Shown here one piece after another: positions 1 to 7,630 of a stretch of DNA of 32,198 nt (positions are counted from its first letter, which is position 1; the number at the start of each line of letters is the position of its first letter). Position numbers and translations under genes: made by a program. The notes under the pieces are model-generated. The model did no database searches. It had not been told where the DNA came from and worked only from the letters and a program-made list of their open reading frames with translations. This DNA comes from DATAPE01 sp034667545 (GTDB lineage Bacteria > Actinomycetota > CADDZG01 > WHSQ01), in NCBI GenBank assembly GCA_034667545.1, contig JAXDJR010000009.1:1-32198 (forward strand). The letters run 5' to 3'.

Positions 1-378
1 CGGGACGACCTCGCTTGGGATCATTCGAAGCTCCGTCTCGTCGATCTGCAATATCACGAAGTGCGCCGGGAAAGAAGCCTCTATTGGAAGCTCGTCGACT
101 CTGGCAAGATCAACAGGCTCGTCACCGACGCCGAGATCGAGCGCGCTATCGATCACGCACCGGAGGACACTCGCGCCTACTTCCGAGGAGAATGTCTGCG
201 ACGCTTCTCTTCCCGGATCGCGGCTGCATCGTGGGACTCGCTGATCTTCGATACCGGTGACGATGCCCTTCGCAAGGTGCCTACGATGGATCCGACCAGA
301 GGCACACGTGCTCTGGTTGGAGATCTGCTCGAGGGGTGCGTCGACGCATCTGGATTGGTAGCGAAACTGAGTTCCTGA
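1..378 (+). CDS. dop: Dop, Pup deamidase/depupylase (3' part only)
   Basis: The reading frame is open from the first base, so only the last 125 codons are present. The translation has the C-terminal Dop/PafA-family features: a DLQYHE segment near residues 15-20, then ERSLYWKL, PEDTRAYFRGE and AASWDSLIFD. These match the C-terminal domain of mycobacterial Dop as I remember it. Dop is a carboxylate-amine-ligase-like enzyme that deamidates Pup ending in Gln and cleaves Pup from substrate lysines. It lies 74 bp upstream of pup, its usual position. Because Pup here already ends in Glu, the deamidase activity may not be needed and depupylation would be the main role. The ATP-binding N-terminal part is outside the window. 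Identification is firm; the start is unknown. Confidence 0.93.
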   Translation, partial: RDDLAWDHSKLRLVDLQYHEVRRERSLYWKLVDSGKINRLVTDAEIERAIDHAPEDTRAYFRGECLRRFSSRIAAASWDSLIFDTGDDALRKVPTMDPTRGTRALVGDLLEGCVDASGLVAKLSS

Positions 379-412
379 ACCGCGGCTGCCGGGGCCCAGG
401 GTCGTAGCGCAG

Positions 413-418
413 TAGAAT
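413..418 (+). promoter_or_regulatory. pup: Candidate -10 element (TAGAAT) for pup-prcBA
   Basis: TAGAAT fits the actinobacterial TAnnnT -10 consensus and lies in the dop-pup gap. Transcription would start near 425, giving a leader of about 28 nt with a GAGGTG Shine-Dalgarno just before the pup ATG. No good -35 hexamer is visible 17 bp upstream. Inferred from pattern only. Confidence 0.45.
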
Positions 419-452
419 CGCTATTTGAAACAACCTACGGACGAGGTGACCG

Positions 453-638
453 ATGCCCGGCGAGCAGACCCGCAAGCCGAAGCCTAAAGAAGATGAGGTT
501 CAAGAGACTCCGGCTGAGAAAGCGACAACTACCGAGTCAACGAAGGAAGTGGACGATCTCTTGGATGAGATCGATGCCGTGCTCGAGTCCAACGCCGAAG
601 ACTTCGTGCGCGCGTTCGTGCAGAAGGGCGGCGAATGA
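453..638 (+). CDS. pup: Pup, prokaryotic ubiquitin-like protein
   Basis: This is a 61-residue, Lys/Glu-rich, mostly disordered protein. The conserved C-terminal helical part (VDDLLDEIDAVLE, then AEDFVRAFVQ) ends in Gly-Gly-Glu. Pup is ligated through its C-terminal Glu side chain to substrate lysines by PafA and recruits substrates to the Mpa/ARC-20S proteasome through a coiled coil. Mycobacterial Pup ends in GGQ and needs Dop deamidation; this GGE form should be ready for ligation as translated. The start ATG has a GAGGTG Shine-Dalgarno. The stop overlaps the prcB ATG by four bases (ATGA), implying translational coupling. Length and C-terminus are typical, so identification is very secure. 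Confidence 0.97.
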   Translation: MPGEQTRKPKPKEDEVQETPAEKATTTESTKEVDDLLDEIDAVLESNAEDFVRAFVQKGGE

Positions 639-1489
639 ACGGCGATGCCTTCGCCGATCTGATCCGTTTGCCGGTTCACGGCCCCGGCTCATCTTTCTCC
701 GAAGTCCTTCGGGCGCGAGCCCAGGACCTTTTGCCGAATCCTGAGCCCGGCGCCCATCTGCAGATACCGGAAGGCACCACAGTCCTGGCGCTGCGTTACG
801 CCGACGGCGTCATCATGGCCGGCGATCGGCGCGCTACGGAAGGTTTCCAGATCGCCCATCGTTCGATAGAGAAGGTTTTTGCAGCGGACCGCATGTCTGC
901 GATCGCGATCGCCGGAGCAGCCGGACCGGCGGTGGAGATAGTCCGCCTCTTTCAAACCGAGTTGGAGCACTACGAGAAAGTCGAAGGCGAGCGCCTTACT
1001 CTCGAGGGCAAGGCGAACAAGCTCTCGCAGATGATCCGTGCCAACCTTCCAGCAGCTATGCAGGGCCTCGTGGTCGTCCCGTTGTTCGCCGGCTATGACG
1101 AAGCACGACAACTCGGCAGGATCTTCAAGTACGACGTGACGGGCGGACGTTATGAGGAAGACGACTACCACGCGACTGGCTCCGGCGGGAAGGATGCTCG
1201 TTCGTCGTTGAAGAAGCGCTATCGCCCGGATCTGTCGCGAGAAGAGGCGGTAAAGGCGGCCATCGAGGCCCTTTTCGATGCCGCAGACGAGGACGTTGGC
1301 ACTGGGGGGCCGGATCTGATCAGAGGGATCTTCCCCAATGTGGCAGTGATCTCCAGAGAAGGGATCGCAGAACTCGCCGAGGATGAAACGCGGGCTCTCT
1401 TCGACGAGCTCATCTCCGAACGCAGGCAGGAGATGCTGCAGCCCGAGACACATCCAGTTGACGTTCGCCGGCCCGGCGACGAGGACTAG
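635..1489 (+). CDS. prcB: Proteasome beta subunit PrcB
   Basis: Encodes 284 aa of the catalytic beta subunit of the 20S core. Residues 1-47 form a propeptide ending in Gly; autocleavage before Thr48 (sequence EG-TTVLALRYADG) would expose the N-terminal threonine nucleophile. The conserved GVIMAGDRRAT segment follows and includes the Asp and Arg typical of proteasome beta subunits. An SGGKDARSSLKK region sits where mycobacterial PrcB has GSGSLFAKS-like sequence. A 20-residue polar tail rich in Glu, Arg and Asp follows the fold. It overlaps pup by four bases and is followed 12 bp later by prcA, as in other actinobacterial operons. The cytosolic barrel degrades pupylated proteins fed by the Mpa/ARC ATPase, which is not in this window. 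Confidence 0.96.
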   Translation: MNGDAFADLIRLPVHGPGSSFSEVLRARAQDLLPNPEPGAHLQIPEGTTVLALRYADGVIMAGDRRATEGFQIAHRSIEKVFAADRMSAIAIAGAAGPAVEIVRLFQTELEHYEKVEGERLTLEGKANKLSQMIRANLPAAMQGLVVVPLFAGYDEARQLGRIFKYDVTGGRYEEDDYHATGSGGKDARSSLKKRYRPDLSREEAVKAAIEALFDAADEDVGTGGPDLIRGIFPNVAVISREGIAELAEDETRALFDELISERRQEMLQPETHPVDVRRPGDED

Positions 1490-1501
1490 GGAGCCCGCCG
1501 C

Positions 1502-2197
1502 ATGCCCATGCCGTACTACGTATCACCCGAGCAATTGATGAAGGACAAGGCGGACTATGCCCGGAAGGGGATCGCACGCGGCAAGTCCGTCATCGCGATC
1601 GAGTATTCGGACGGCATCCTGTTCATCGCAGAGAATCCATCTGCGACGTTGCACAAGATCTCGGAGATCTACGACCGGATCGCGTTTGCGGGCGTGGGGA
1701 AGTTCAACGAGTTCGAGCAGCTCCGGATCGGGGGCATCCGGCTGGTAGACGTCAAGGGTTACTCGTATTCGCGCGAAGACGTCACCGCCAAGAGCCTTGC
1801 CAACGCTTACTCGCAGACTTTGGGGAACATCTTCACCGCCGAACTGAAGCCATACGAGTGCGAGATCCTGGTCGCGTCCGTGGGGGACCGGACCGAGACC
1901 AACGAGCTCTTTCACATCCTGTTCGACGGTTCGGTCACAGACCGCACCGGATGGGTTGCGATGGGCGGACAATCGGAGGCACTGGGCACATATCTCGGCG
2001 AGAAGTACCCGAAGAAGGCGCCGAACTTCGCTGCTGCCATCAAGCTCGGGAACGAGTCGTTGAACTCCGTAGAGGGCCGCGAAATGCCCCCCGAGAGCCT
2101 CGAAGTCGGCGTTCTGGACCGCACCCTCGGCCGCAGGAAGTTCCGACGGCTCGACAACGCCGAGCTCGTCACGCTCGTGACCGGGAAAGGGGCGTGA
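1502..2197 (+). CDS. prcA: Proteasome alpha subunit PrcA
   Basis: Encodes 231 aa of the non-catalytic outer-ring subunit. The N-terminus MPMPYYVSPEQLMKDKADYA aligns with the mycobacterial PrcA start and forms the gate region. Conserved segments follow: RKGIARGKSVIAIEY, FIAENPS, KISEIYDRIAFAGVGKFNEF and DVTAKSLANAYSQTLG. The first ATG (1502) was preferred to the one at 1508 because it matches the family N-terminus; an AGGGAG site lies about 9 nt upstream. The C-terminus is short (VTLVTGKGA), without the Ser/Glu-rich tail of mycobacterial PrcA. An acidic ORF starting within the PrcA stop codon follows and could be either a separate gene or a shifted tail. Confidence 0.96.
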   Translation: MPMPYYVSPEQLMKDKADYARKGIARGKSVIAIEYSDGILFIAENPSATLHKISEIYDRIAFAGVGKFNEFEQLRIGGIRLVDVKGYSYSREDVTAKSLANAYSQTLGNIFTAELKPYECEILVASVGDRTETNELFHILFDGSVTDRTGWVAMGGQSEALGTYLGEKYPKKAPNFAAAIKLGNESLNSVEGREMPPESLEVGVLDRTLGRRKFRRLDNAELVTLVTGKGA

Positions 2198-2388
2198 CCC
2201 CGATGGAGCAGGACGACAGCACTTCACCGGCAGAAGAAGAAGCCGGTTCGCCTCGTGAGAGCGAGGGCGAGGGAAATGGCGGGGTGCAAAACGGTGACGA
2301 GAACGGCAAACCGACCATAGACGAGCCCACCGGCCCAGCCCTCGACCCGGAACCAGATGAATTCGACAAGCAAGCGGAGCAGGACTAG
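2194..2388 (+). CDS. Small acidic disordered protein coupled to prcA
   Basis: The GTG at 2194 overlaps the PrcA stop by four bases (GTGA) and opens a 64-residue ORF; an in-frame ATG at 2203 would give 61 residues. The product is strongly acidic (many Glu/Asp plus Pro, Gly, Ser, Asn), has no hydrophobic core and ends in DEFDKQAEQD. I recognise no family. It has Pup-like size and disorder but lacks both the Pup helix and the GGE/GGQ end, so I do not call it Pup. Position and overlap argue for co-expression with the core particle. The alternative is that it represents an acidic PrcA C-terminal tail displaced by a -1 frameshift. Coding status is moderately supported. Confidence 0.5.
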   Translation: MTPMEQDDSTSPAEEEAGSPRESEGEGNGGVQNGDENGKPTIDEPTGPALDPEPDEFDKQAEQD

Positions 2389-2481
2389 ACAGGTGCGTGA
2401 CCCGCTTTCTCCTATCTTTGTTTGTGACGCCTCTTTTCGGGGACACCATCACCATCAGCAAGGGCGAAAGGAGGATGGGCA

Positions 2482-2556
2482 ATGATCATCTGGATATTGG
2501 CGATCATCGGAATCATCGCGATAGTCCTGTTTGTCGTTCGCGGCCGCGGCGTCTAG
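2482..2556 (+). CDS. 24-residue single-TM membrane peptide
   Basis: A very strong Shine-Dalgarno (AAAGGAGG, 2467-2474) is placed 7 nt before an ATG that opens a 24-codon frame ending in TAG. The peptide is one transmembrane helix, MIIWILAIIGIIAIVLFVV, followed by the basic end RGRGV, so it should insert with the Arg-rich C-terminus in the cytoplasm. The ribosome site is the best in the proteasome block, although the ORF is below normal gene-calling limits. It sits between the acidic ORF and pafA and is followed by a GC-rich hairpin. Function unknown. Small hydrophobic proteins of this kind occur in actinobacteria, but I cannot assign a family. Confidence 0.6.
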   Translation: MIIWILAIIGIIAIVLFVVRGRGV

Positions 2557-2569
2557 ACGGGACCGAATG

Positions 2570-2589
2570 CGCCGGCCGCTAGGCCGGCG
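2570..2589 (+). terminator. GC-rich hairpin before pafA
   Basis: A perfect 8-bp inverted repeat (CGCCGGCC, loop GCTA, GGCCGGCG) follows the small membrane peptide gene by 13 bp. There is no T tract after it. It could be a U-less terminator or pausing hairpin closing the pup-prcBA unit, since a separate promoter for pafA lies 27 bp downstream. Confidence 0.4.
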
Positions 2590-2616
2590 TCGCCCCGTAC
2601 CACGGGTGCCCAGCCT

Positions 2617-2622
2617 TATCCT
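2617..2622 (+). promoter_or_regulatory. pafA: Candidate leaderless -10 (TATCCT) for pafA
   Basis: TATCCT lies exactly six bases before the pafA GTG, so transcription would begin at the start codon itself. No Shine-Dalgarno is present. The same geometry occurs before pafB, tatA and the 17982 gene. Confidence 0.45.
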
Positions 2623-2628
2623 GACCGG

Positions 2629-3981
2629 GTGGAAAGACGCATATTCGGCACCGAAAATGAGTACGGCGTTACCTGCACCTTTCGGGGGCAGCGCCGGCTG
2701 TCGCCCGATGAAGTAGCTCGCTACCTCTTCCGGCGCGTGGTTTCGTGGGGCCGCTCATCCAACGTCTTTCTCGAGAACGGTGCCCGCCTCTACTTGGACG
2801 TTGGCTCCCACCCAGAGTACGCGACACCCGAATGCGACACGGTCTACGACCTCGTCGTCCACGATAAAGCGGGGGAGAGGATCCTCGAAGGGCTCTTGAA
2901 GGCTGCCGAAGCGCGCCTGCGAGAAGAGGGCATCTCCGGCGATATCTATCTATTCAAGAACAACACCGACTCCGCTGGTAACTCGTACGGAAGTCACGAG
3001 AATTACCTCGTATCCCGCTACGGTGAGTTCGGCCGCCTGGCTGAGGTGATGATCCCCTTTTTCGTCACCCGGCAGATCTTCGCCGGCGCAGGAAAGGTGC
3101 TGCAGACCGCCAGAGGAGCGTTGTTCTGTATCTCGCAGCGCGCCGAGCACATCTGGGAGGGCGTCTCGTCGGCGACAACGAGATCCCGGCCAATCATCAA
3201 CACGAGAGACGAACCACATGCCGATGCGGAGAGATATCGGCGGTTGCACGTGATCGTTGGCGATTCGAACATGAACGAGTGGTCGTCGTATCTGAAGGTT
3301 GGCGCCACCGCCGTCCTTCTGCGGATGGTCGAGGAAGGCGTGCAGATCCGGGATATGACACTCGAGAACCCCATCCGGGCTATCCGCGAGATATCGCATG
3401 ACACCACTTGCCGGCGTCGGGTGCGCTTGGCCAACGGACGCGAGGCGTGCGCACTCGATATGCAGAAGGAGTACCTGGAGAAGGCGATGCGCTGGGTGGA
3501 CAATCGTGACGACCACATCCTGAAGGAGATCGTGCACATGTGGGAGCACGCCATCGACAGCCTTGAGCATGATCAGGACAAGCTGTCCACCCAGGTGGAC
3601 TGGATCGCAAAGCGCAAGCTCATCGAGGATTTCCGCGGCCGCCACAACATCTCGCTGGCCCACCCAAAGATCGCGCTGATGGACCTCGCGTATCACGACG
3701 TCGATAGGAAGCGCGGCCTCTACTACATCCTCGAGCGACGCGGCATGGCCGAGCGCATGTGCGACGAGCAGGACATCCAACGGGCGATCCAGGAGCCTCC
3801 TCAGACCACTCGAGCCAAGCTACGCGGTGAGTTCATCCGGGCGGCCAAGCGCAAACGGCGGGACTTCACTGTGGATTGGGTGCACCTGAAACTTAACGAC
3901 CAGGCGCAGCGAACCGTCCTCTGCAAGGATCCATTCCGCTCTCAAGACGAACGGGTTCAGAAACTCATAGCGTCCTTGTGA
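2629..3981 (+). CDS. pafA: PafA, Pup-protein ligase
   Basis: Encodes 450 aa, close to the 452 of the mycobacterial enzyme. PafA uses ATP to phosphorylate the Pup C-terminal Glu and joins it to substrate lysines by an isopeptide bond. The N-terminus VERRIFGTENEYGVTC carries the conserved Glu-rich nucleotide/Mg site. Further signatures are YLFRRVVSWGRSSNVFL, NGARLYLDVGSHPEYATPE, LFKNNTDSAGNSYG, HIWEGVSSATTRSRPIINTR and the C-terminal DFTVDWVHLKLNDQAQRTVL. The GTG start is fixed by family alignment; it has no Shine-Dalgarno but a -10-like TATCCT six bases upstream. The stop TGA shares a base with the ATG of the next gene. Identification is very secure. Confidence 0.97.
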   Translation: MERRIFGTENEYGVTCTFRGQRRLSPDEVARYLFRRVVSWGRSSNVFLENGARLYLDVGSHPEYATPECDTVYDLVVHDKAGERILEGLLKAAEARLREEGISGDIYLFKNNTDSAGNSYGSHENYLVSRYGEFGRLAEVMIPFFVTRQIFAGAGKVLQTARGALFCISQRAEHIWEGVSSATTRSRPIINTRDEPHADAERYRRLHVIVGDSNMNEWSSYLKVGATAVLLRMVEEGVQIRDMTLENPIRAIREISHDTTCRRRVRLANGREACALDMQKEYLEKAMRWVDNRDDHILKEIVHMWEHAIDSLEHDQDKLSTQVDWIAKRKLIEDFRGRHNISLAHPKIALMDLAYHDVDRKRGLYYILERRGMAERMCDEQDIQRAIQEPPQTTRAKLRGEFIRAAKRKRRDFTVDWVHLKLNDQAQRTVLCKDPFRSQDERVQKLIASL

Positions 3982-5066
3982 TGGCCGCCTTCCGCGAGGG
4001 CAGAGTCGTGACGGTCTTGGAACGCTCGGATCGAATAGTCCGCGCCGAGATCGAGATCGGAACCGACCGTGTCGATGCTGTGGGGTTCCCTTCCATGCTG
4101 GGCACCCTCGAGCCAGGCGATCGTGTCATCGCCAACACCACCGGCCTCGAACTACACCTCGGAACGGGGGGTGTTGCTTTTGTGCTGTGGAACCTCGACG
4201 GTCCGCGCTCGCTCGAGGCCGGGCCCGGCCACATCATGAAGATGCGATACACGCCGTGGCAGACGGAGGTCGCAGCGGTTGAACCACCCGAGAGCATCCA
4301 CCACGGCGACCTGGCCGCAGCGACCTCTGTCGACGGCATGCCGGTAGTGGCATGCGGTCTTCACTCCCAGATCGCGGGCGCGGCGGCAGGTATACGTGAG
4401 CGCCGTCCGGGAGCGGTCATCGGATACGTCATGACCGACGGAGGTGCTCTTCCTCTGGCGTGGAGCCATCTCGTGCGCTCACTGCAGCAGGAGGGTCTCA
4501 TTGACTTCACCTGCACGGTCGGCCATGCGTTCGGCGGCGATCTCGAAGCGATAAACATCTTCAGTGGCATTGCCGCCGCCCGCATCGTCGGCGGCGCCGA
4601 CATCGCCATCGTTGCGATGGGACCGGGGTTGACCGGTACCGCCACCACGCTTGGTTTCAGCGGGATAGAACAAGGTCAAGTCTTGGATGCGGCCAATGCA
4701 TTGAACGGCCGCCCGGTCGCCTGTCTGCGCGTTTCTTTCTCGGACACCAGACCCCGTCACAGAGGCATCAGTCATCACTCAGTCACCGCCCTCACGATCG
4801 CAGCACAGACCCGAGCTACTGTCGCGGTTCCCGATCTCCCTGCAGAGCTCTCCGAAACGTTGTGGGGCCAGCTTCGTAGCCACGGCATCTGTGATCGCCA
4901 CGTAATCGCTACGGCCGAAGGAAGGCCAGGTATGAGACTGCTCGAGGAGAAGGATGTCGACGCTGACTCCATGGGCCGGGCGATGGCGGACGCGCCGGAA
5001 GGCGTTCTTGCGGCAGCCGCCGCAGGTGTGGTCGCTGCCGAAGCCATCTCTGGGGAACCCGGCTGA
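3981..5066 (+). CDS. DUF3866 family protein
   Basis: Encodes 361 aa from the ATG that shares one base with the pafA stop (TGATG); a GTG at 3978 would add one residue. The N-terminal 60 residues look like a small beta domain (REGRVVTVLERSDRIVRAEIEI, then GDRVIANTTGLELHLGTGGVAFVLWNL), a pattern I associate with DUF3866. The rest is an alpha/beta fold with Gly-rich loops (MTDGGALPLAWSHLVRSL, GGADIAIVAMGPGLTGTAT, DTRPRHRGISHHS). No signal peptide or transmembrane segment is seen. The biochemical function is unknown. Tight coupling to pafA suggests co-expression, but I know of no demonstrated role in pupylation. Confidence 0.8.
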   Translation: MAAFREGRVVTVLERSDRIVRAEIEIGTDRVDAVGFPSMLGTLEPGDRVIANTTGLELHLGTGGVAFVLWNLDGPRSLEAGPGHIMKMRYTPWQTEVAAVEPPESIHHGDLAAATSVDGMPVVACGLHSQIAGAAAGIRERRPGAVIGYVMTDGGALPLAWSHLVRSLQQEGLIDFTCTVGHAFGGDLEAINIFSGIAAARIVGGADIAIVAMGPGLTGTATTLGFSGIEQGQVLDAANALNGRPVACLRVSFSDTRPRHRGISHHSVTALTIAAQTRATVAVPDLPAELSETLWGQLRSHGICDRHVIATAEGRPGMRLLEEKDVDADSMGRAMADAPEGVLAAAAAGVVAAEAISGEPG

Positions 5067-5160
5067 CGTTCTTCCGCCACCCCGCGATCGTGAGGCGCAT
5101 CACGCCGTCGGGCGCGGTCTGCAGATAAAGAGTCGCGATGACCCGTGATCGGCACCTGGG

Positions 5161-5166
5161 TACCCT
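5161..5166 (+). promoter_or_regulatory. pafB: Candidate leaderless -10 (TACCCT) for pafBC
   Basis: TACCCT ends six bases before the pafB ATG in a 106-bp gap after the DUF3866 gene. The gap holds no Shine-Dalgarno and no other recognisable element, so transcription starting at the ATG is the simplest reading. Confidence 0.45.
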
Positions 5167-5172
5167 CGGCAT

Positions 5173-6123
5173 ATGAGGCGCATCGAACGATTGATCAACC
5201 TGATCGCCGCCCTCCTCGAAACGCCGCGGCCACTGACTGCGGATGACATCCGCGAGCAGATATCCGGGTATGACCAACCGAACGACGACGCTTTTCGACG
5301 GGCCTTCGAACGGGACAAGGAAGCTTTGCGCGCTATGGGCATCCCGCTCGAGCTGCGTAAGAGCGATCCGTTCGCAGAGGTTGGGGATGCCTACATCATC
5401 CCCAAGGACAAGTACTACCTTCCCGAGCTCGACCTCGAGCCGGACGAGCTGGCCGCTCTGGGTGTAGCGGCGCAGGCGGTCTTGGGGGCAGGGGACCAGG
5501 CCGCCTCAGGATTGCTCAAGCTCACCGCGGAGACATCCCTTCCCTCCCTCGGAGGGCCGAGGCTCTTGTGGGGGGCCGACGTTGCCGCCGAGCAGCCGCT
5601 GCTCGGCCCCCTTTACGCCGCCCTCCTCGATCGCAAAGTCGTGCGCTTCCGGTACGGGCCTGGAGAAGGGGCCGCTCAACGCGCCCTCGAGAGCTACGGA
5701 CTGGTCCACCGGCGCGGGCACTGGTATCTCGTCGGCAAGGATGCCGGGGACGCAGTCATCAAGTCCTTCCGGGTATCGAAGATCTCGGAAGTGCAGGCCT
5801 CGACTTCGTCGTATGAGGTCCCCAAGGGATTCGTAGCCGGAGACCGGCTCGACAGAGAGGCGTGGGAATGGGGGCCCGACCCGATGACGGATGCGACCAT
5901 CCTATTTTCCGACTCGGTACGGTGGTGGGCCGAACAGAACCTGCCCGCGGCCGCCACGAACGAGGCAAGCGACGGCCTCGAAGTGAAGGTTCCCTTTGCC
6001 AATGTCGACGCGCTCGTTGCCTGGCTGATCGGCTTCGGCGACAAAGTGACGTTGATCGAGCCGGAATCGGCCAGGAGGAGACTCCTGGATTGCGTCGGGC
6101 CTTATCTCGAGCCGGTCCAGTGA
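5173..6123 (+). CDS. pafB: PafB, WYL-domain transcriptional activator
   Basis: Encodes 316 aa. Residues 1-65 form a winged helix-turn-helix (RRIERLINLIAALLETPRPL, then DAFRRAFERDKEALRAMGIPLE). A linker leads to the WYL domain at about 145-205, with VVRFRYGPG and the diagnostic GHWYLVGKD followed by KSFRVSKI. A WCX-type C-terminal domain completes the protein. In mycobacteria PafB and PafC form a heterodimer that activates the RecA/LexA-independent DNA-damage regulon; despite the name they are not required for pupylation. Its stop overlaps the pafC GTG by four bases. No Shine-Dalgarno precedes the ATG, which has a -10-like element at the leaderless distance. Confidence 0.93.
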   Translation: MRRIERLINLIAALLETPRPLTADDIREQISGYDQPNDDAFRRAFERDKEALRAMGIPLELRKSDPFAEVGDAYIIPKDKYYLPELDLEPDELAALGVAAQAVLGAGDQAASGLLKLTAETSLPSLGGPRLLWGADVAAEQPLLGPLYAALLDRKVVRFRYGPGEGAAQRALESYGLVHRRGHWYLVGKDAGDAVIKSFRVSKISEVQASTSSYEVPKGFVAGDRLDREAWEWGPDPMTDATILFSDSVRWWAEQNLPAAATNEASDGLEVKVPFANVDALVAWLIGFGDKVTLIEPESARRRLLDCVGPYLEPVQ

Positions 6124-7169
6124 GCCCGGTCGAGCAGGGCAGGCTTGCAGCAAGACTACGGCGCATCCTCGTGATGCTTCCCTATGCCATCCATCATCCC
6201 GGGGTCTCGGTGGATGAGCTGGCCAAGAAATTCGGCACCTCGAAGCATGACCTGATCGAAGATCTCAAACTCTTGTTCATGTGCGGGCTTCCCGGCTACG
6301 GACCCGGGGATCTGATAGACGTGTCCTACGAGACCGACCGCGTATACGTGCGCATGGCGGATTACTTTGCGGCTCCTTTGCGGCTCACTCCTGCTGAAGC
6401 GATCGCGCTGTACGCGGGCAGTGCTGCCATCGCCGCGTTGCCGGAGATGGCCGAAGCCGACGCGTTACGCCGCGCGCTCGCCAAGCTCGGCCGGGCGCTG
6501 GGCGCTACTTCCCAGCAGGATCCGGGGATCGAGGTGCAGCTCGCCGCAGGCTCCGTTGACCATCTGAAACAGCTGCAGCGCGCCCTGGCGGGCGCTAAGC
6601 AGATCCGGCTCGAGTACATGTCGGCGTCATCGGGAGAGCTCACGTCGCGGACGGTCGAGCCCTGGGGGCTGGTGGCAACCGTGGGGCACTGGTATCTCAT
6701 CGGATGGGACCACTTGCGGAACGACGAACGCATGTTTCGCACAGATCGCATCAAGAGCGTCGAGGTGCTGGATGCACCGGCAACCGTCCCGGATGATTTC
6801 GATGCTGCCGCCTACCAAGGCGCTTTCATAGGGAGAACCGGTCAGCGCTCCTTCACCCTCGAGATCTCCCCGGAGGCGGCCACATGGTTCGAGGACTACT
6901 ACCCAGTCACTTCCTCGGAAGAACTCGACGATGGATGGACACGAGTGCACCTGCAGACGACGAACCCACGCTGGGCTGCCGGCATGATCTTGCAGCTGGG
7001 CAAGGAAGTGCGCGCTATCTCTCCAGCCTCGATCCTCGATGAAACCAGGTCCCTGGCAGCATCCATAGCGGCTCGTTACGCGCCGTCAGGTTCAGACGCC
7101 GGCGAAGGCATGGCGGCCGGGCCCGCTGGGGGAGGACGAACGGAGCCAGATAGGGCCAGAAGTCGTTAA
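6120..7169 (+). CDS. pafC: PafC, WYL-domain transcriptional activator
   Basis: Encodes 349 aa from the GTG that overlaps the pafB stop (GTGA). Longer in-frame extensions upstream lie inside pafB and were discarded. The N-terminal domain reads RLAARLRRILVMLPYAIHHP, then VDELAKKFGTSKHDLIEDL, an atypical winged helix as usual for PafC. The WYL domain lies at about 155-225, with IRLEYMS, the motif GHWYLIGWD and MFRTDRIKSVEVL. The WCX domain follows, and the last 25 residues are a low-complexity Gly/Ala/Arg tail. It is the partner of PafB in DNA-damage-responsive transcription activation. The pair is homologous but divergent, consistent with an old duplication. Confidence 0.92.
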   Translation: MSPVEQGRLAARLRRILVMLPYAIHHPGVSVDELAKKFGTSKHDLIEDLKLLFMCGLPGYGPGDLIDVSYETDRVYVRMADYFAAPLRLTPAEAIALYAGSAAIAALPEMAEADALRRALAKLGRALGATSQQDPGIEVQLAAGSVDHLKQLQRALAGAKQIRLEYMSASSGELTSRTVEPWGLVATVGHWYLIGWDHLRNDERMFRTDRIKSVEVLDAPATVPDDFDAAAYQGAFIGRTGQRSFTLEISPEAATWFEDYYPVTSSEELDDGWTRVHLQTTNPRWAAGMILQLGKEVRAISPASILDETRSLAASIAARYAPSGSDAGEGMAAGPAGGGRTEPDRARSR

Positions 7170-7232
7170 ACCTTGGCGGGTCGTGAGCCGATGACTCAGA
7201 CAGGGAATCAACCACCACGAAGGGATCCACCC

Positions 7233-7562
7233 ATGGCAACGATCAAGGCGACATGCCCGCTCTGCGGAGAGGTAGATCTCACCGCCGGTGACGTTGCGCT
7301 CCGGCTCGGTGCCAGCTACCCCCGCAACACGTACTGCTTCTCCTGCCCCGATTGCGGGGATTTTGTTGAGAAGGCAGCCGATGACCGGGTTATCCGGCTT
7401 CTGCTGTCAGGCGGTGTGATGCCGACCCTGGTGCATGTCCCTGCCGAGGCCCTGGAAGCCCACGAGGGCCCCGCGATCACCCATGATGACCTTCTTACCT
7501 TCCACGAGATGCTCAAGAACGACGAGTGGCAATTCGAACTGACCCAGCCGCCCCGCGCCTGA
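7233..7562 (+). CDS. Small zinc-ribbon protein, function unknown
   Basis: Encodes 109 aa from the ATG at 7233, chosen because a GAAGGGA Shine-Dalgarno lies just upstream and because the 20 residues gained by starting at 7173 are low-complexity. Five cysteines (C8, C11, C35, C38, C41) form CPLCG and CPDCG knuckles typical of a zinc ribbon. The C-terminal half is acidic and helical (THDDLLTFHEMLKNDEWQFEL). It is cytosolic and small, and I cannot place it in a named family. It lies between pafC and tatA, so it could be a regulator or an RNA- or protein-binding factor; no function is assigned. Confidence 0.75.
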   Translation: MATIKATCPLCGEVDLTAGDVALRLGASYPRNTYCFSCPDCGDFVEKAADDRVIRLLLSGGVMPTLVHVPAEALEAHEGPAITHDDLLTFHEMLKNDEWQFELTQPPRA

Positions 7563-7618
7563 GCCATCCGCAGGACGGGTGCCCCACGAGGGTTACACCC
7601 ATACGGTTCGGGCCTGCG

Positions 7619-7624
7619 TAGACT
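7619..7624 (+). promoter_or_regulatory. tatA: Candidate leaderless -10 (TAGACT) for tatAC
   Basis: TAGACT ends six bases before the tatA ATG, and no Shine-Dalgarno is visible. A TTACAC at 7593-7598 could act as a -35, but its 20-bp spacing is too long to be convincing. Confidence 0.45.
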
Positions 7625-7630
7625 GACCTT

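Noticed and set aside
689..1453. 254-codon minus-strand ORF opposite prcB
   Set aside because: Exact antisense of a certain proteasome subunit gene; Arg/Leu/Gly-biased shadow composition and no family features.
2203..2388. The small acidic ORF as a second Pup
   Set aside because: It lacks the conserved helix and the Gly-Gly-Glu/Gln end needed for ligation.
1523..2482. 319-codon minus-strand ORF opposite prcA
   Set aside because: Antisense shadow of prcA, with no start context or domain.
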